Positions 17,879 through 26,865 of a DNA stretch of 64,000 nucleotides are shown in pieces. The stretch spans positions 81,165 through 145,164 of the forward strand of contig JBCFAY010000009.1 of NCBI GenBank assembly GCA_038562375.1. Reading direction: 5' to 3'. The notes beneath the pieces were generated by a model that saw only the letters and a list, made by a program, of their open reading frames with translations, searched no databases and had not been told where the DNA came from. Numbering within the stretch: position 1 is the stretch's first letter; every line of letters starts with the position of its first letter. The position numbers were made by a program, and so were the translations under genes. The stretch is from JBCFAY01 sp038562375. GTDB lineage: Bacteria > Bacillota > Clostridia > Christensenellales > CAG-138.

Positions 17879-18603
17879 TGCGGCCGCCTCCCTCCCATAC
17901 GGGAAAACAGGTATGCATAGTACTGCTCTTTCGCGCTTTTCAGGTGTTTTCTGGAAATATTCAGCATGGTCTTCCCGATGCGGAAGCAGGCGTCCCCCAT
18001 CTCGGAAATATGCGCCATATTGACAAGAAAGCTCTGATGGCATCGGATAAAAGACCGTTCCGGCAGATCTCGGACAAGCTCGTCCAGCTTTCCGTAGCAC
18101 CGGACCGCGCCATCGCCTGCAAGGTGGAACACCAACTGCTTGTCCCGGCTTTCGACGTACAGAACGTCCTTACCGTCAAAGCTCCTCGTGGCCCCTTTGT
18201 ACTGGACGCGGATCTTGTGTCCGTCCTCCCTGCGCAGCTCATCCAGCGCGCGCTCCAAAACGGCATACAGCCGCTCCCGGTCAAGGGGTTTGAGGATGTA
18301 ATTGAGGGCGAATACCTCATAGGCCTGGGGATAATGCTCCTTGCTGGACGAAAGATAGATGATCTTTAAATCCTTATATCGGGCCCGCAGTTCCCTTGCG
18401 GTTTGGATGCCGTCGATTCCCGGCATGTATATGTCGAGGAAAAGGATGTCTGCCGAAAAACCGGATTCCGCCGTTTCGTCGATCAAAGCCCTGCCGCTTG
18501 TAAAGGGAACGATCTCAAACGAAGGATCGTATTCATGAAGCGCGGCGGACAACGCCGCGATATCCTCTTGCACGTCGTCACAAATCGTTATCTTAATCGG
18601 CAT
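17875..18603 (-). CDS. LytTR-family response regulator
   Basis: 242 residues from the ATG at 18603; an in-frame TTG 21 bp upstream is less likely. Receiver domain with acidic pair DD (9-10), phospho-acceptor D57 in FLDIYMPG and the conserved K of the switch (LKPLDRERL). The C-terminal LytTR DNA-binding domain (about 135-235) shows IRVQYKGATRSFDGKDVLYVES and FIRCHQSFLVNMAHI, as in AgrA/VirR. First gene of a unit with the sensor kinase and two small proteins. Confidence 0.92.
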   Translation of the reverse strand: MPIKITICDDVQEDIAALSAALHEYDPSFEIVPFTSGRALIDETAESGFSADILFLDIYMPGIDGIQTARELRARYKDLKIIYLSSSKEHYPQAYEVFALNYILKPLDRERLYAVLERALDELRREDGHKIRVQYKGATRSFDGKDVLYVESRDKQLVFHLAGDGAVRCYGKLDELVRDLPERSFIRCHQSFLVNMAHISEMGDACFRIGKTMLNISRKHLKSAKEQYYAYLFSRMGGRRPQ

Positions 18604-18808
18604 ACACCCACACTCAAAATACAATGATGCATTTTTTCTTTATCATCCAAAACAATGAGCAGCGGCCGGTTGCTTCGCGTTCCAAAAACGGCTATTCCCC
18701 GAGTTTTAAAGCACAGCTCATATCGATAGTCCTCACCATCGCCGGCATGAATTCCTGCGATTGCCCCGGCCGGATGATCGCTTCCCCCACCGGATATAGG
18801 TATAGGTT

Positions 18809-18836
18809 ATTATAACATGGCATATTTATCCTGCAA
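18809..18836 (-). promoter_or_regulatory. Possible promoter of the LytTR operon
   Basis: On the minus strand TTGCAG, 16-bp spacer, TATAAT, giving a leader of about 200 nt before the regulator start. Apart from this and the terminator at 19049-19084, nothing convincing is seen between 18604 and 19120. Confidence 0.4.
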
Positions 18837-19048
18837 TACGCACTACAAAAGTGCACACGCCCCATCCGCTGTTGCGACGGATTGATTCGGGACCGAAAGG
18901 CAATATCCGCCCGCCGCGCCGACAGCGCGAGTGCCAGGAGCCAAAAAACCTCTGCGGGCCATATAGCATACGTGTCGGCACAAGGAACCTCGGATTTGGG
19001 AACAATATCAAACAAAAAGGGCCTGCGCAGGGGACGCGAAGCAAATTT

Positions 19049-19084
19049 AAATCCGCAAAGCCTCAAAAGTATCTTTGCGGATTT
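19049..19084 (-). terminator. Terminator after the importer/folB operon
   Basis: Perfect 12-bp stem AAATCCGCAAAG / CTTTGCGGATTT with a 12-nt loop, 36 bp after the folB-like stop. The T-tract on the minus strand is short (ATTTAAATTT). Confidence 0.6.
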
Positions 19085-19120
19085 ATGGCAACGGTTTACT
19101 AGATTTTAGTAAGGATGGAT

Positions 19121-19495
19121 CTATTCTTCACGGGTTTGCTCGACCGTGATGGATACATTGTCCACAATACCCTGAATAGGAACCGCCGGTTTTTTCACGG
19201 TAGCCCGGACGCTGTACAGGGACGGGTAAATCTCAAACAGCCCCTCACAGATCCGATAGGCCATGCGCTGAAGCAGCTTATATCGCTCCTGTGTAATCAC
19301 TTTTTTCACCGTATCGTATACGGTAAGATAGCTCAGCCCTTGCTCGAGGACATCGCTCCTGCACATCGCTTCCATATCGTAGCTGAGTTCAACGTCCACG
19401 AGGAACTTTTGTCCCCGCTCCATCTCGTCGGGAAAATTTCCATGATTCCCCCAAAGCTGCATGTTCTCGACTTTCATTAAATAGTTGCTTTTCAT
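19121..19495 (-). CDS. Dihydroneopterin aldolase-like protein (FolB family)
   Basis: 124 residues, the normal FolB length. Recognisable pieces: NHGNFPDEMERGQKFLVDVEL at the N-terminus (family HGxxxEE...GQxFxVDVxL), LSYLTVYDTV (substrate tyrosine) and ATVKKPAVPI with the conserved catalytic lysine. The classical reaction splits 7,8-dihydroneopterin into 6-hydroxymethyl-dihydropterin and glycolaldehyde in the cytoplasm. No other folate-pathway genes are nearby. Instead it is the last gene of the ABC importer operon, which suggests it acts on an imported pterin-like compound. That role is inference. Confidence 0.8.
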   Translation of the reverse strand: MKSNYLMKVENMQLWGNHGNFPDEMERGQKFLVDVELSYDMEAMCRSDVLEQGLSYLTVYDTVKKVITQERYKLLQRMAYRICEGLFEIYPSLYSVRATVKKPAVPIQGIVDNVSITVEQTREE

Positions 19496-19542
19496 GAAGG
19501 CACCTCGCTTTATTTATAATCGCGGTAAAATCCTATCCAGTC

Positions 19543-20478
19543 CTATGACTTTTCGTAAGGCTTGCCCCGGGCGCTCGGGCTGTTGACCTGGTTCCTGCTG
19601 GAGACGAGCACGGTAATCACGGTGACGATGTATGGGATCATCAGTATAAGCTTGCTGGGGATGTTTACATCGGGACTGTTCTGGATGGTCATCTGCAATG
19701 CGTTGGCGCCGCCGAACAGGATAGCGCCCACGAAAATGCCTATCGGATTCCATGTGCCCAACACCACCATGGCGAGCGCGATGTACCCCTTGCCGCCCGT
19801 CATATTCTCCGCGAATGAATTGGTTTGGGCAATCGAAAGATATGCGCCCGCGATTCCAAGAAGTATGCCGCTGAACAGCGTTGTGAGATAGCGCGTTTTG
19901 ATTACGTTGATGCCCAGGCTGTCCGCCGCGCGGGGATGCTCCCCCACCGCGATGATTTTAATCCCGAGGGAGGATTTTTTTAAAACCCACCACAGAACGA
20001 ATACCATAATCAGCCCGAAGTAGACGAAAATATTGTGATCAAAGAATACTTCGCCCAGAATGGGAATCTTGCTGAGCAACGGGATTGGAGCGTTGGGGAA
20101 ACTCTCTATCATCATGCCGCTGATCGTGCCGGTAGAAGCGAACAGTCTTCGGTAAATCACGCTGGTAAGGCCGGCGCAAAACAGGTTGATGGACATGCCG
20201 ACAACGTTTTGGTTCGACTTGTAAGTAATGCACGCAACAGCGAATACCGCGATCATGACCGCGCCCGCCGCCATCGACGCGAGCAAGCCGAACCAATAGC
20301 TCTGCGAAAACCGCGCGACGGCATATGCCGTAAAGGCGCCAAGGAGCATAATGCCCTCTCCGCCGATATTGATGATGCCGGAACGCTCCGCAATCACCAT
20401 GCCCAGCGCCGCAATCAGCAGCGGGGTTGCCATGCGTATGGTGGCCGTGGCAAAATAGGCGATATTGTCAATCAGCAT
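19543..20478 (-). CDS. BMP-type ABC importer, permease 2
   Basis: 311 residues, eight to nine membrane helices of the BPD_transp_2/LivH-like permease group. GMVIAERSGIINIGGEGIMLLGAF and GKGYIALAMVVLGTWNPIGIF are the signature stretches of the second permease in nucleoside-type importers (RnsD/NupC-like). It overlaps the upstream permease by 7 bp and is followed after 47 bp by the FolB-like gene. Confidence 0.9.
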   Translation of the reverse strand: MLIDNIAYFATATIRMATPLLIAALGMVIAERSGIINIGGEGIMLLGAFTAYAVARFSQSYWFGLLASMAAGAVMIAVFAVACITYKSNQNVVGMSINLFCAGLTSVIYRRLFASTGTISGMMIESFPNAPIPLLSKIPILGEVFFDHNIFVYFGLIMVFVLWWVLKKSSLGIKIIAVGEHPRAADSLGINVIKTRYLTTLFSGILLGIAGAYLSIAQTNSFAENMTGGKGYIALAMVVLGTWNPIGIFVGAILFGGANALQMTIQNSPDVNIPSKLILMIPYIVTVITVLVSSRNQVNSPSARGKPYEKS

Positions 20479-21572
20479 TTTGATTCTTCCTCCTTTTGCC
20501 TTCGCTTGCTGCCCTTGGCCTTTTCCTCCCTGAGCCTTTTCTTATGAAGGCCGCCGCCGAACATGCGTCCGGAAGTATTTACGGCGATGAAGAATACTAC
20601 AATGCCCTGGAAGAGTTTAACGAAAGATGCGGAAAGTCCGGCGGTCCTTTGCATGGCTGTTGATCCCGCGTTTAAAAAGCCGAACAAAAGCGAACTTAGT
20701 ATAACGCCGAGTGGATTGTTCTTCGCCAATATCGAGACCGCGATGGCCGTATAGCCATACCCGGGAGAGATGTTATCGTGCAGATAGTGCGAGGTGCCCG
20801 CAAGCTCGATCGCGCCGCCGAGGCCCGCCAGCGCGCCGCTGATGAGCACCGAAATCATCATGGTTCTGGGCACATTGATGCCGCCGTTACGGGCGGCCGT
20901 GGGGCTATGGCCTACGGCGCGCACCTCATAGCCGAAGGCGGAATGAAAAAGCAGTATGTAAAGCAGCACCGCCATAAGGCATGCGATGAAAAAACCTGCG
21001 TGTAAGCGCGAATCCTTCAAAAGATAGGACATATATCCCTGCTTGGCGATAAGGAAGGATTGCGGCTCTACGGATTTTGTATCCTGAATGGGGCCGCGCA
21101 CCAAGAAGCCGAGAAAATTGATGGCGATATAGTTGAACATGATGGTCGTGATGACTTCGGATACGCCGAATTTGGCTTTGCATATTCCGGGGAAGGCGCT
21201 CCAAAACGCTCCGCACAATATCCCGGCAAGCATAATGAGCGGGATCAGTATAAATCCGGGAAGGTCCTTACAATAGATCCCCACCAGCGTCGCGCCGGTA
21301 GCGCCGATGAGGAACTGCCCCTCGGTGCCTATATTGAACATATTCCCCCGGAAAGAAAACGCCACGGCTATGCCGGTAAAAATCAGCGGGCAGGCTTTGT
21401 TGAGCGTTGAGCCGATCGCGCGGGCGTTTTCAAACGTGGCGTTGTACAGCGCGCTAAAGGCGAGACTCGCGTCATATCCGGCAGCCGCGATTACAAGGTA
21501 GCTGACCAAAATAGAACAAATCAAAGCGAAAACGGGTCCCGTAAAAGACGTTAGTTTTTTTCTCTGTTCCAT
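20472..21572 (-). CDS. BMP-type ABC importer, permease 1
   Basis: 366 residues; membrane permease with AFSFRGNMFNIGTEGQFLIGATGA and YGYTAIAVSILAKNNPLGV, as in the first permease of BMP-family nucleoside importers. The C-terminus ends in a long basic tail (KKRLREEKAKGSKRRQKEEE), which is unusual. It lies 2 bp after the ATPase stop and overlaps permease 2, so all three are translationally linked. Confidence 0.9.
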   Translation of the reverse strand: MEQRKKLTSFTGPVFALICSILVSYLVIAAAGYDASLAFSALYNATFENARAIGSTLNKACPLIFTGIAVAFSFRGNMFNIGTEGQFLIGATGATLVGIYCKDLPGFILIPLIMLAGILCGAFWSAFPGICKAKFGVSEVITTIMFNYIAINFLGFLVRGPIQDTKSVEPQSFLIAKQGYMSYLLKDSRLHAGFFIACLMAVLLYILLFHSAFGYEVRAVGHSPTAARNGGINVPRTMMISVLISGALAGLGGAIELAGTSHYLHDNISPGYGYTAIAVSILAKNNPLGVILSSLLFGFLNAGSTAMQRTAGLSASFVKLFQGIVVFFIAVNTSGRMFGGGLHKKRLREEKAKGSKRRQKEEESKC

Positions 21573-21574
21573 CG

Positions 21575-23104
21575 TTACAGGACCTCCTTTTCCACGTTGG
21601 TTTGCTCAGGCTTCTTTCCGGCCATCAATAAGCCAATCTGATAGAGCGGAGTGTCATAGCGTACCTCCCCCATGGACGCTCCGTTAAACATCACCAGTAT
21701 CCTGCTGCTCAGGGAGATGATTTCATCCAGATCCGTCGAAATAAGCAGGATCGCCGCGCCGTTACGGCACTCTTCCACCAGTTTGCCCCGCACGAATTCC
21801 GTGGCGCCGATATCAAGGCCCCGAGTAGGCTGTATCGCGATGATCACCGAGGGATGCCGCTCCACTTCCCGGGCCAGGATCACCTTTTGCTGATTGCCTC
21901 CCGACATGCTGCCGGCCATAAAATCGATATTGTCCGGACGAATATCAAACTCGGCCACCAGCCGGGACGCCAGCCGATCGACCGCAGGCCAATTCATCAG
22001 CGGACCGCGGTTCAGTTCGGGCGCGTGCTGCAGCCCCATTATCAGGTTTTCCTTTACGGTAAACGGGAGGATCAGCCCTTTTTTATGCCGGTCGTCCGGA
22101 ATATGGGACATACCCTGCTCCAGGCGGTAGGATATACTTTTGCCTAAAACATTCACGCCGTTCATCAGCACGCTTCCGCTGAGCGCCTTTCTATACCCCA
22201 CGATGGCCTCGCCAAGCTCCAGCTGACCATTGCCGTCCACGCCCGCGATCCCGAGAATTTCACCTTTACGCACCCGAAAGCTGATATCGTTTACCGCGCT
22301 GAGCCCGTTGATGTTCTTAACCGTCAAATGCTCGACCGCAAGCGCCACATCGCCCGGTTCCTGCTCCTGCAGCTGCCTTTTGAGGTTCACCTGACGCCCT
22401 ACCATCATGTCGGCAAGCTCGTTTGCCGTTACATCTTTGGTGGGCTTGGAGCCGATGACCTGCCCCTGACGCATCACGGTTACAAAATCCGAATATTTCA
22501 AAACCTCTTCCATCTTATGGGTGATCAGTATAATCGAATAGCCGCCGCTAGCAAGAGAACGGATAATTGAAAAGAATTCCTCTACCTCGTTGGGCGTAAG
22601 AACGGCCGTAGGTTCGTCCAGAATCAGGATTTTTGCCCTGCGCATAAGGATCTTCAGTATTTCGACCTTCTGCTGAACGCCTACGGGCAATTGCCATATG
22701 AGCGCCGAGGGGTCCACGTTAAACCCGAATTTATCGTTTAACTCCCGTACCCGCTTGTCAAGATCCTTCATCTTCAGCGCAAATCCGGTTTCCTTCATGC
22801 CGAGAAAAATATTGTGCGTCACCGTAAGCTGGGGGATCAACATGAAATGCTGATGTACCATGCCGATCCCACTTTCAATCGCGACGCTGGGTGACTCCAT
22901 CCCGATATTCTTCCCATATACCTCGATGGTCCCGCTGTCGTGGCTATACAGGCCGTATAGGATGTTCATCAGCGTCGATTTCCCCGCGCCGTTTTCGCCC
23001 AACAGGGCGTGAACCTCACCCTCCCTTAAGGTAAAAGCCACATTGTCATTGGCGCAAAAGCTCCCGAAGTACTTGCATATCCCACGCATCTCAACAGCAT
23101 TCAT
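21575..23104 (-). CDS. BMP-type ABC importer, double ATP-binding protein
   Basis: 509 residues from the ATG at 23104; GGAGG lies 7 nt upstream, which rules out the GTG two codons earlier. Two fused ABC domains: the first with Walker A GENGAGKST and Walker B LILDEPTAVLTP, the second with a degenerate Walker A (GVDGNGQLELG), signature SGGNQQK and IAIQPTRGLDIG. This RbsA/NupO-like form is standard for BMP-family importers. It faces the binding-protein gene across a 640-bp gap. Confidence 0.94.
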   Translation of the reverse strand: MNAVEMRGICKYFGSFCANDNVAFTLREGEVHALLGENGAGKSTLMNILYGLYSHDSGTIEVYGKNIGMESPSVAIESGIGMVHQHFMLIPQLTVTHNIFLGMKETGFALKMKDLDKRVRELNDKFGFNVDPSALIWQLPVGVQQKVEILKILMRRAKILILDEPTAVLTPNEVEEFFSIIRSLASGGYSIILITHKMEEVLKYSDFVTVMRQGQVIGSKPTKDVTANELADMMVGRQVNLKRQLQEQEPGDVALAVEHLTVKNINGLSAVNDISFRVRKGEILGIAGVDGNGQLELGEAIVGYRKALSGSVLMNGVNVLGKSISYRLEQGMSHIPDDRHKKGLILPFTVKENLIMGLQHAPELNRGPLMNWPAVDRLASRLVAEFDIRPDNIDFMAGSMSGGNQQKVILAREVERHPSVIIAIQPTRGLDIGATEFVRGKLVEECRNGAAILLISTDLDEIISLSSRILVMFNGASMGEVRYDTPLYQIGLLMAGKKPEQTNVEKEVL

Positions 23105-23570
23105 ATCCACTCCTCCCGCCGCGTTTGCTTTCCCATATTGAATTTGGACAAATCATATAAACGCCGCACCGTGTCGCGCCGATCAGCCCACGCTATACGG
23201 CCGTTTGCCTCCGTCAGACCGATCGTTTGCATATCGATGCTTGTGATGCAATGAACCGTAACTCCGACATGTTTGTGTTTATATACGGGGATTCCATATG
23301 GATGCCTGAAGCTTGTAGGGGGCCGACAGGTCTTATGCACGGAAAATTCGTTTGCGCACGGCGAATGAACTTGGATTTATCGATGGCTGTTGAGCATAAA
23401 TGAGCGTTTTTTCGGTAAGGTCCATCCCCTTAAACGCCGGGAAATCCTTGATTGTGTCCTCTGCGAAGCAGCTTACCAAAAGGGGTTTGTTATGAAACCA
23501 GTATAAAATGTTAAATGTCAAAAAGCAAGTATTTCATTCAAAAATAAAATAAAAAAAATTAAATGATCAA

Positions 23571-23592
23571 AAATGTGTTGACATTTCAGAAA
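23571..23592. promoter_or_regulatory. Overlapping inverted repeats, candidate operator
   Basis: AAATGT-GTTG-ACATTT (23571-23586) runs into TTTCAGAAA (23584-23592). Both overlap the -35/spacer of the binding-protein promoter. TTTC/GAAA palindromes recall RpiR/MurR sites, and an RpiR gene lies 2 kb away. The remainder of 23105-23743 is AT-rich and has no credible gene. Confidence 0.4.
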
Positions 23593-23605
23593 CAAGGAAT
23601 AAAAT
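23578..23605 (+). promoter_or_regulatory. Promoter of the importer binding-protein gene
   Basis: Consensus TTGACA (23578-23583), 16-bp spacer, TAAAAT (23600-23605). The predicted leader is about 130 nt. Confidence 0.6.
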
Positions 23606-23743
23606 CAAAAGTAACCGTCAACCGCAAATCACTTTAATGCACTCGATAGCAACAGCGTTTCTCATCCAATACAAGTACCCGCCACTTCATTTTTTTAATG
23701 GAACGATTCCCTGCACAATAAAAAACAAGATGGAGGTTTCATA

Positions 23744-24814
23744 ATGAAAAAGCTGCTCTCGTTGTTGCTTGCTGCATTGCTATTGTTGACCTGCGTGGCT
23801 TGCAGCGCCCAGACGGACACTCCCTCTCCCGACGCCACGGACGCTCCCGCAGCAACCCAGCCCCCCGCCCAAAGCACGGACGCAGCGGACGCAGCGGACG
23901 AAATCGACTACAGTAAACTCAAGATTGCCATGCTGGTGCCCGGATCGATCTCGGACGGTGGTTTCTGCCAGCTCGGTGCTGAGTCCGCGGAAAAAGTAAG
24001 GCAGGAATTCAATTGCACGATGACCGTAATTGAGGCGGCTACTACGGACCTGATGGTCTCAGAAGCCGAATCGCTTGCCGAAGAAGGCTATGACGTGATT
24101 CTGGGGCATGGCGGCCAGTACTCCACCCCGTTCGCCGAGGTAGCGGCGCAATACCCCGAGACCTGGTTTATCTGCACGGGCGGCAACGATTACGCGCCCA
24201 ACCAATTTCCCGTTTGCATGCGCTTTGAGGAAGTCTGCTATGTCGGCGGCGTAATCGCGGGATTAATGACCAAGAGCAACGTCATCGGCCTGGCGGTAGG
24301 CGGCGATTATCCCTCCTACACCAGGACCACAACCGCGTTTCAGGCAGGCGCTGAAAGCGTGAATCCGAACGTCGAATGCCTGTTTGCGGTACTGAGCGAA
24401 CAGACGTTGGACGCCGGCTATGAGAACACGATGAATCAGATCAACGCCGGGGCGGACTTCATTTTCTGCAATGCCAACTCGGGAAGCCTCGGCGCGCTCA
24501 AGGCCGCTATCGAAGCGGGCATATACGCCTTCGGGCCGATGGGCGATTACAGCGCCGACGCGCCCGACACCGTGGTGGCTTCCGGCCTGCTCAAGTACTA
24601 TGTAGCGTACATCGAAGCGATCAAGAAAGCCGTCAACGGCTATGAAAACCCCACGGTGTATTTTGTGGATTCCTCGCAGGGCGTGACGGAACTCGCCTGG
24701 AACCAGGCGATGTTGGATAAATTGCCCGACGGCGTGTATGATACCGCGATGGATGTCTACCAGCAGATCAAGGATCATAAGATCAATCTGCCCACGTCTT
24801 GGGCGGGATATTAA
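23744..24814 (+). CDS. BMP-family substrate-binding lipoprotein
   Basis: 356 residues. Lipoprotein signal peptide with lipobox LTCVAC near residue 20, then a Thr/Pro/Ala-rich linker (about 22-50) and a BMP/Med (PnrA-like) periplasmic-binding fold: IAMLVPGSISDGGFCQLGAE, GYDVILGHGGQYSTPFAEVA, FGPMGDYSADAPDTVVASGLL. Relatives bind purine nucleosides. Since pterins derive from guanine nucleotides, a pterin or pterin glycoside would be compatible with this family, but that is inference. Divergent from its ATPase/permease genes. Confidence 0.9.
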   Translation: MKKLLSLLLAALLLLTCVACSAQTDTPSPDATDAPAATQPPAQSTDAADAADEIDYSKLKIAMLVPGSISDGGFCQLGAESAEKVRQEFNCTMTVIEAATTDLMVSEAESLAEEGYDVILGHGGQYSTPFAEVAAQYPETWFICTGGNDYAPNQFPVCMRFEEVCYVGGVIAGLMTKSNVIGLAVGGDYPSYTRTTTAFQAGAESVNPNVECLFAVLSEQTLDAGYENTMNQINAGADFIFCNANSGSLGALKAAIEAGIYAFGPMGDYSADAPDTVVASGLLKYYVAYIEAIKKAVNGYENPTVYFVDSSQGVTELAWNQAMLDKLPDGVYDTAMDVYQQIKDHKINLPTSWAGY

Positions 24815-24877
24815 GACGCTCCGGGGTTTTATGACCTGATCCCCCAAAAGCCGGGCGTATAACCCGAAAGAGCAGGA

Positions 24878-24928
24878 CTCAAAGGGCTGTAGGTCTAGAT
24901 ATGGACCGGTAGGCCGCAGCCCTTTGAG
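24878..24928 (+). terminator. Intercistronic hairpin, possible partial terminator
   Basis: Perfect 12-bp arms CTCAAAGGGCTG / CAGCCCTTTGAG with a 27-nt loop, between the binding-protein gene and the flavoprotein gene. No T-run follows, so it may stabilise the upstream message or attenuate instead of stopping transcription fully. Confidence 0.45.
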
Positions 24929-24975
24929 CCACGATATGGCCGGGAACACCAATTCATCGAAAGGACACATGGGCA

Positions 24976-25692
24976 ATGGTAGAGGATGCTAAGATAAGAA
25001 TTTTAGGCATAAGCGGAAGCCCGAGAAAAGGCGCCACTTCCATGGCTATGCAGCTTTGCCTGAACGCCGCGGCCGAGGTGGAAGGCGTGGAAACGATTCT
25101 TGTTGATTTGGCGGGAAAACAAATCAATTGCTGCTGTAACTGCAATTTGTGCGCGTACCTGCAAACGCCGCATTGCCCCGCTTTCCAGGATGATTTTCAA
25201 GATGAACATCTTGACTTGTACTGCAAGGCGGACGGCATCATTCTTGCTTCCCCGGTATATCTGATGAATCCTACGGGTTTAATCGCGAATTTCATGTCGC
25301 GAATGCGGGCGATCAACAGGCTCTCGCGGCGCGGAGCTTTCAGCATGCGGGTCGGCGGAAGCATCGCGGTGGGCGGTATGCGCAACGGCGGGCAGGACAT
25401 GGTACTTGCTTCCTTAAACGCCATGCTGCAAACCTCTCAGAACCTGATCGTGGGCGGAGGCGTGCACTTTTATAACGGCGCGGCGGTCTGGTCCAACAAC
25501 GAAAAGAAATTTACCGACGAAAAAGGCTCGTTGGAACTGGCGATACTGGGGCGGAGGGTTGCCTACAGCGCCAAAGCGATCAAAGCCGGCTTACTGCAGT
25601 TTAAAAATGAGCTGTCCGCGTGCAATTACTCGGGATTTCACTCGAACGATCAGCTGGATGAGGCATTTAAGGAAATCCAGCTCAACGCCTAA
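24976..25692 (+). CDS. Iron-sulfur flavoprotein (NADPH-dependent FMN reductase fold)
   Basis: 238 residues. Flavodoxin-like FMN site GISGSPRKGATS at the N-terminus. A compact cysteine motif CX2CX2CX7C lies within CCCNCNLCAYLQTPHC (about residues 53-68), as in archaeal/clostridial Isf proteins that hold FMN plus a [4Fe-4S] cluster and move single or paired electrons. ASPVYLMNPTGLIANFMSRM is the second FMN-binding stretch. Its place between a BMP binding protein and Mch-like genes suggests it reduces or oxidises the imported compound; this is inference. Confidence 0.85.
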   Translation: MVEDAKIRILGISGSPRKGATSMAMQLCLNAAAEVEGVETILVDLAGKQINCCCNCNLCAYLQTPHCPAFQDDFQDEHLDLYCKADGIILASPVYLMNPTGLIANFMSRMRAINRLSRRGAFSMRVGGSIAVGGMRNGGQDMVLASLNAMLQTSQNLIVGGGVHFYNGAAVWSNNEKKFTDEKGSLELAILGRRVAYSAKAIKAGLLQFKNELSACNYSGFHSNDQLDEAFKEIQLNA

Positions 25693-25707
25693 TCTGCGCA
25701 TATCGGA

Positions 25708-26556
25708 TCAGCCTTTATGGGTGATTTTAACAAACCGCTCGAAGACGGAGTCCATTTCAGCGCGTTTGGCCGCAAACCGCTCGGGATCGCGATTGGACAC
25801 AGCCTGTATGAGCACATTGACAATAAACATGGTCGCAGTCAAGGAGATCTCGGCTCCGTCGATGCAGGCTTGAAACGTAATATCGCTCAAGGATGCCACA
25901 AGGTTGCGATGGCTGTCGCAAATGGATATGATTTTGCAGCCTTTCTCTCTCGCAAATTGACATACGTTACCCGAAAACGTCTTCCATTGCATCGATGAAA
26001 TGGCAATGATAAGATCCTGTTCATCCCAATTGCGCAGCATGTCGAAGCTGGAATCAAATCCCGGAGTCAGCAGGGTCACATTCTCCAAAAGCTGATTCAG
26101 GATCATCTGCAGCACGACCGCGGGGCCGACGCTGACGCGGGTGGCGGCCACACCGATGCGGCGGGCGCTGAGGATATGGTCGGCGGCAGCTTCGATCATC
26201 TCATTGGTGATGCTTTTATAGGTTTCCGCCAGATTTTCAAGATCCAGCTTATAAACCGAGTCGATCAGAGAACCGCTGTTGGTATCGGATTGCACAAAAT
26301 TCTGGAACCGCTGGGTGAGGCTCAGCTTTGATTCAACTTCCTTCTGCAAATCCCGCTGCATCTGCTTATAGCCGCTGTAGCCGAAGGTGGATACAAAGCG
26401 GATGATGGATGATTCGCTTATTCCGATACGTTCTGCAATATGGGCAGCGCTACGCCAAGATACCTCTTCGAGGTTTGCAAAGATATAATCTGCAATTCTT
26501 CTCTGAACTTTGCTCAGATTAGGGTATTCTGCAGAAATACGCTTTATTATCGCCAT
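25708..26556 (-). CDS. RpiR-family transcriptional regulator
   Basis: 282 residues. N-terminal HTH_6 domain (about 1-77; AAHIAERIGISESSIIRFVSTFGYSGYKQMQ) and C-terminal SIS domain (about 110-240; RRIGVAATRVSVGPAVVLQMILNQL). RpiR proteins usually sense phosphosugars or other phosphorylated small molecules. It is convergent with the flavoprotein gene and divergent from the Mch gene, so it is the obvious local regulator for the importer/Mch locus. Confidence 0.92.
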   Translation of the reverse strand: MAIIKRISAEYPNLSKVQRRIADYIFANLEEVSWRSAAHIAERIGISESSIIRFVSTFGYSGYKQMQRDLQKEVESKLSLTQRFQNFVQSDTNSGSLIDSVYKLDLENLAETYKSITNEMIEAAADHILSARRIGVAATRVSVGPAVVLQMILNQLLENVTLLTPGFDSSFDMLRNWDEQDLIIAISSMQWKTFSGNVCQFAREKGCKIISICDSHRNLVASLSDITFQACIDGAEISLTATMFIVNVLIQAVSNRDPERFAAKRAEMDSVFERFVKITHKG

Positions 26557-26598
26557 AGGTACTGCTCCTTATCGAAAAGTGAACGGATTAATATTTGT

Positions 26599-26622
26599 TT
26601 CATCTTAGGTGAATTTGATGAA
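26599..26622. promoter_or_regulatory. Candidate operator between the RpiR and Mch genes
   Basis: Inverted repeat TTCATC-N12-GATGAA in the AT-rich divergent gap, with further AATATT repeats outside it (26590-26595 and 26621-26626). Position fits autoregulation. The rest of 26557-26865 shows a TTGACG at 26709 without a well-spaced -10, and no gene or recognised riboswitch. Confidence 0.3.
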
Positions 26623-26865
26623 TATTGCAATAAAAATTCAAAAAAAAGAGTATTAAGGATTATTTCAGTCACCGGCGGCCAATAACCGCAACCGTACCGC
26701 AAGATGTGTTGACGAAAAACCCGATATTATCCGCAAATTCTGAAGTTCCGCCGCCGTTTTTGCATCGGTGCTTTCATCGTTAATGCGCGTTCAAACCCAT
26801 TCCACATCTGCGACAACAGCTTGAGATTTGCTGGATACGTAAAGAAAACATGAGGAGGAATGAAC

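Noticed and set aside
18692..19066. Minus-strand frame of 124 codons between the LytTR regulator and folB
   Set aside because: Runs through the predicted terminator and promoter, has no ribosome site or recognisable motif.
23101..23521. Two small minus-strand frames before the importer ATPase
   Set aside because: No family pattern, poor start sites, and position in a regulatory gap.
26680..26860. Possible riboswitch upstream of the Mch gene
   Set aside because: No purine, THF or Moco aptamer core could be recognised by eye.
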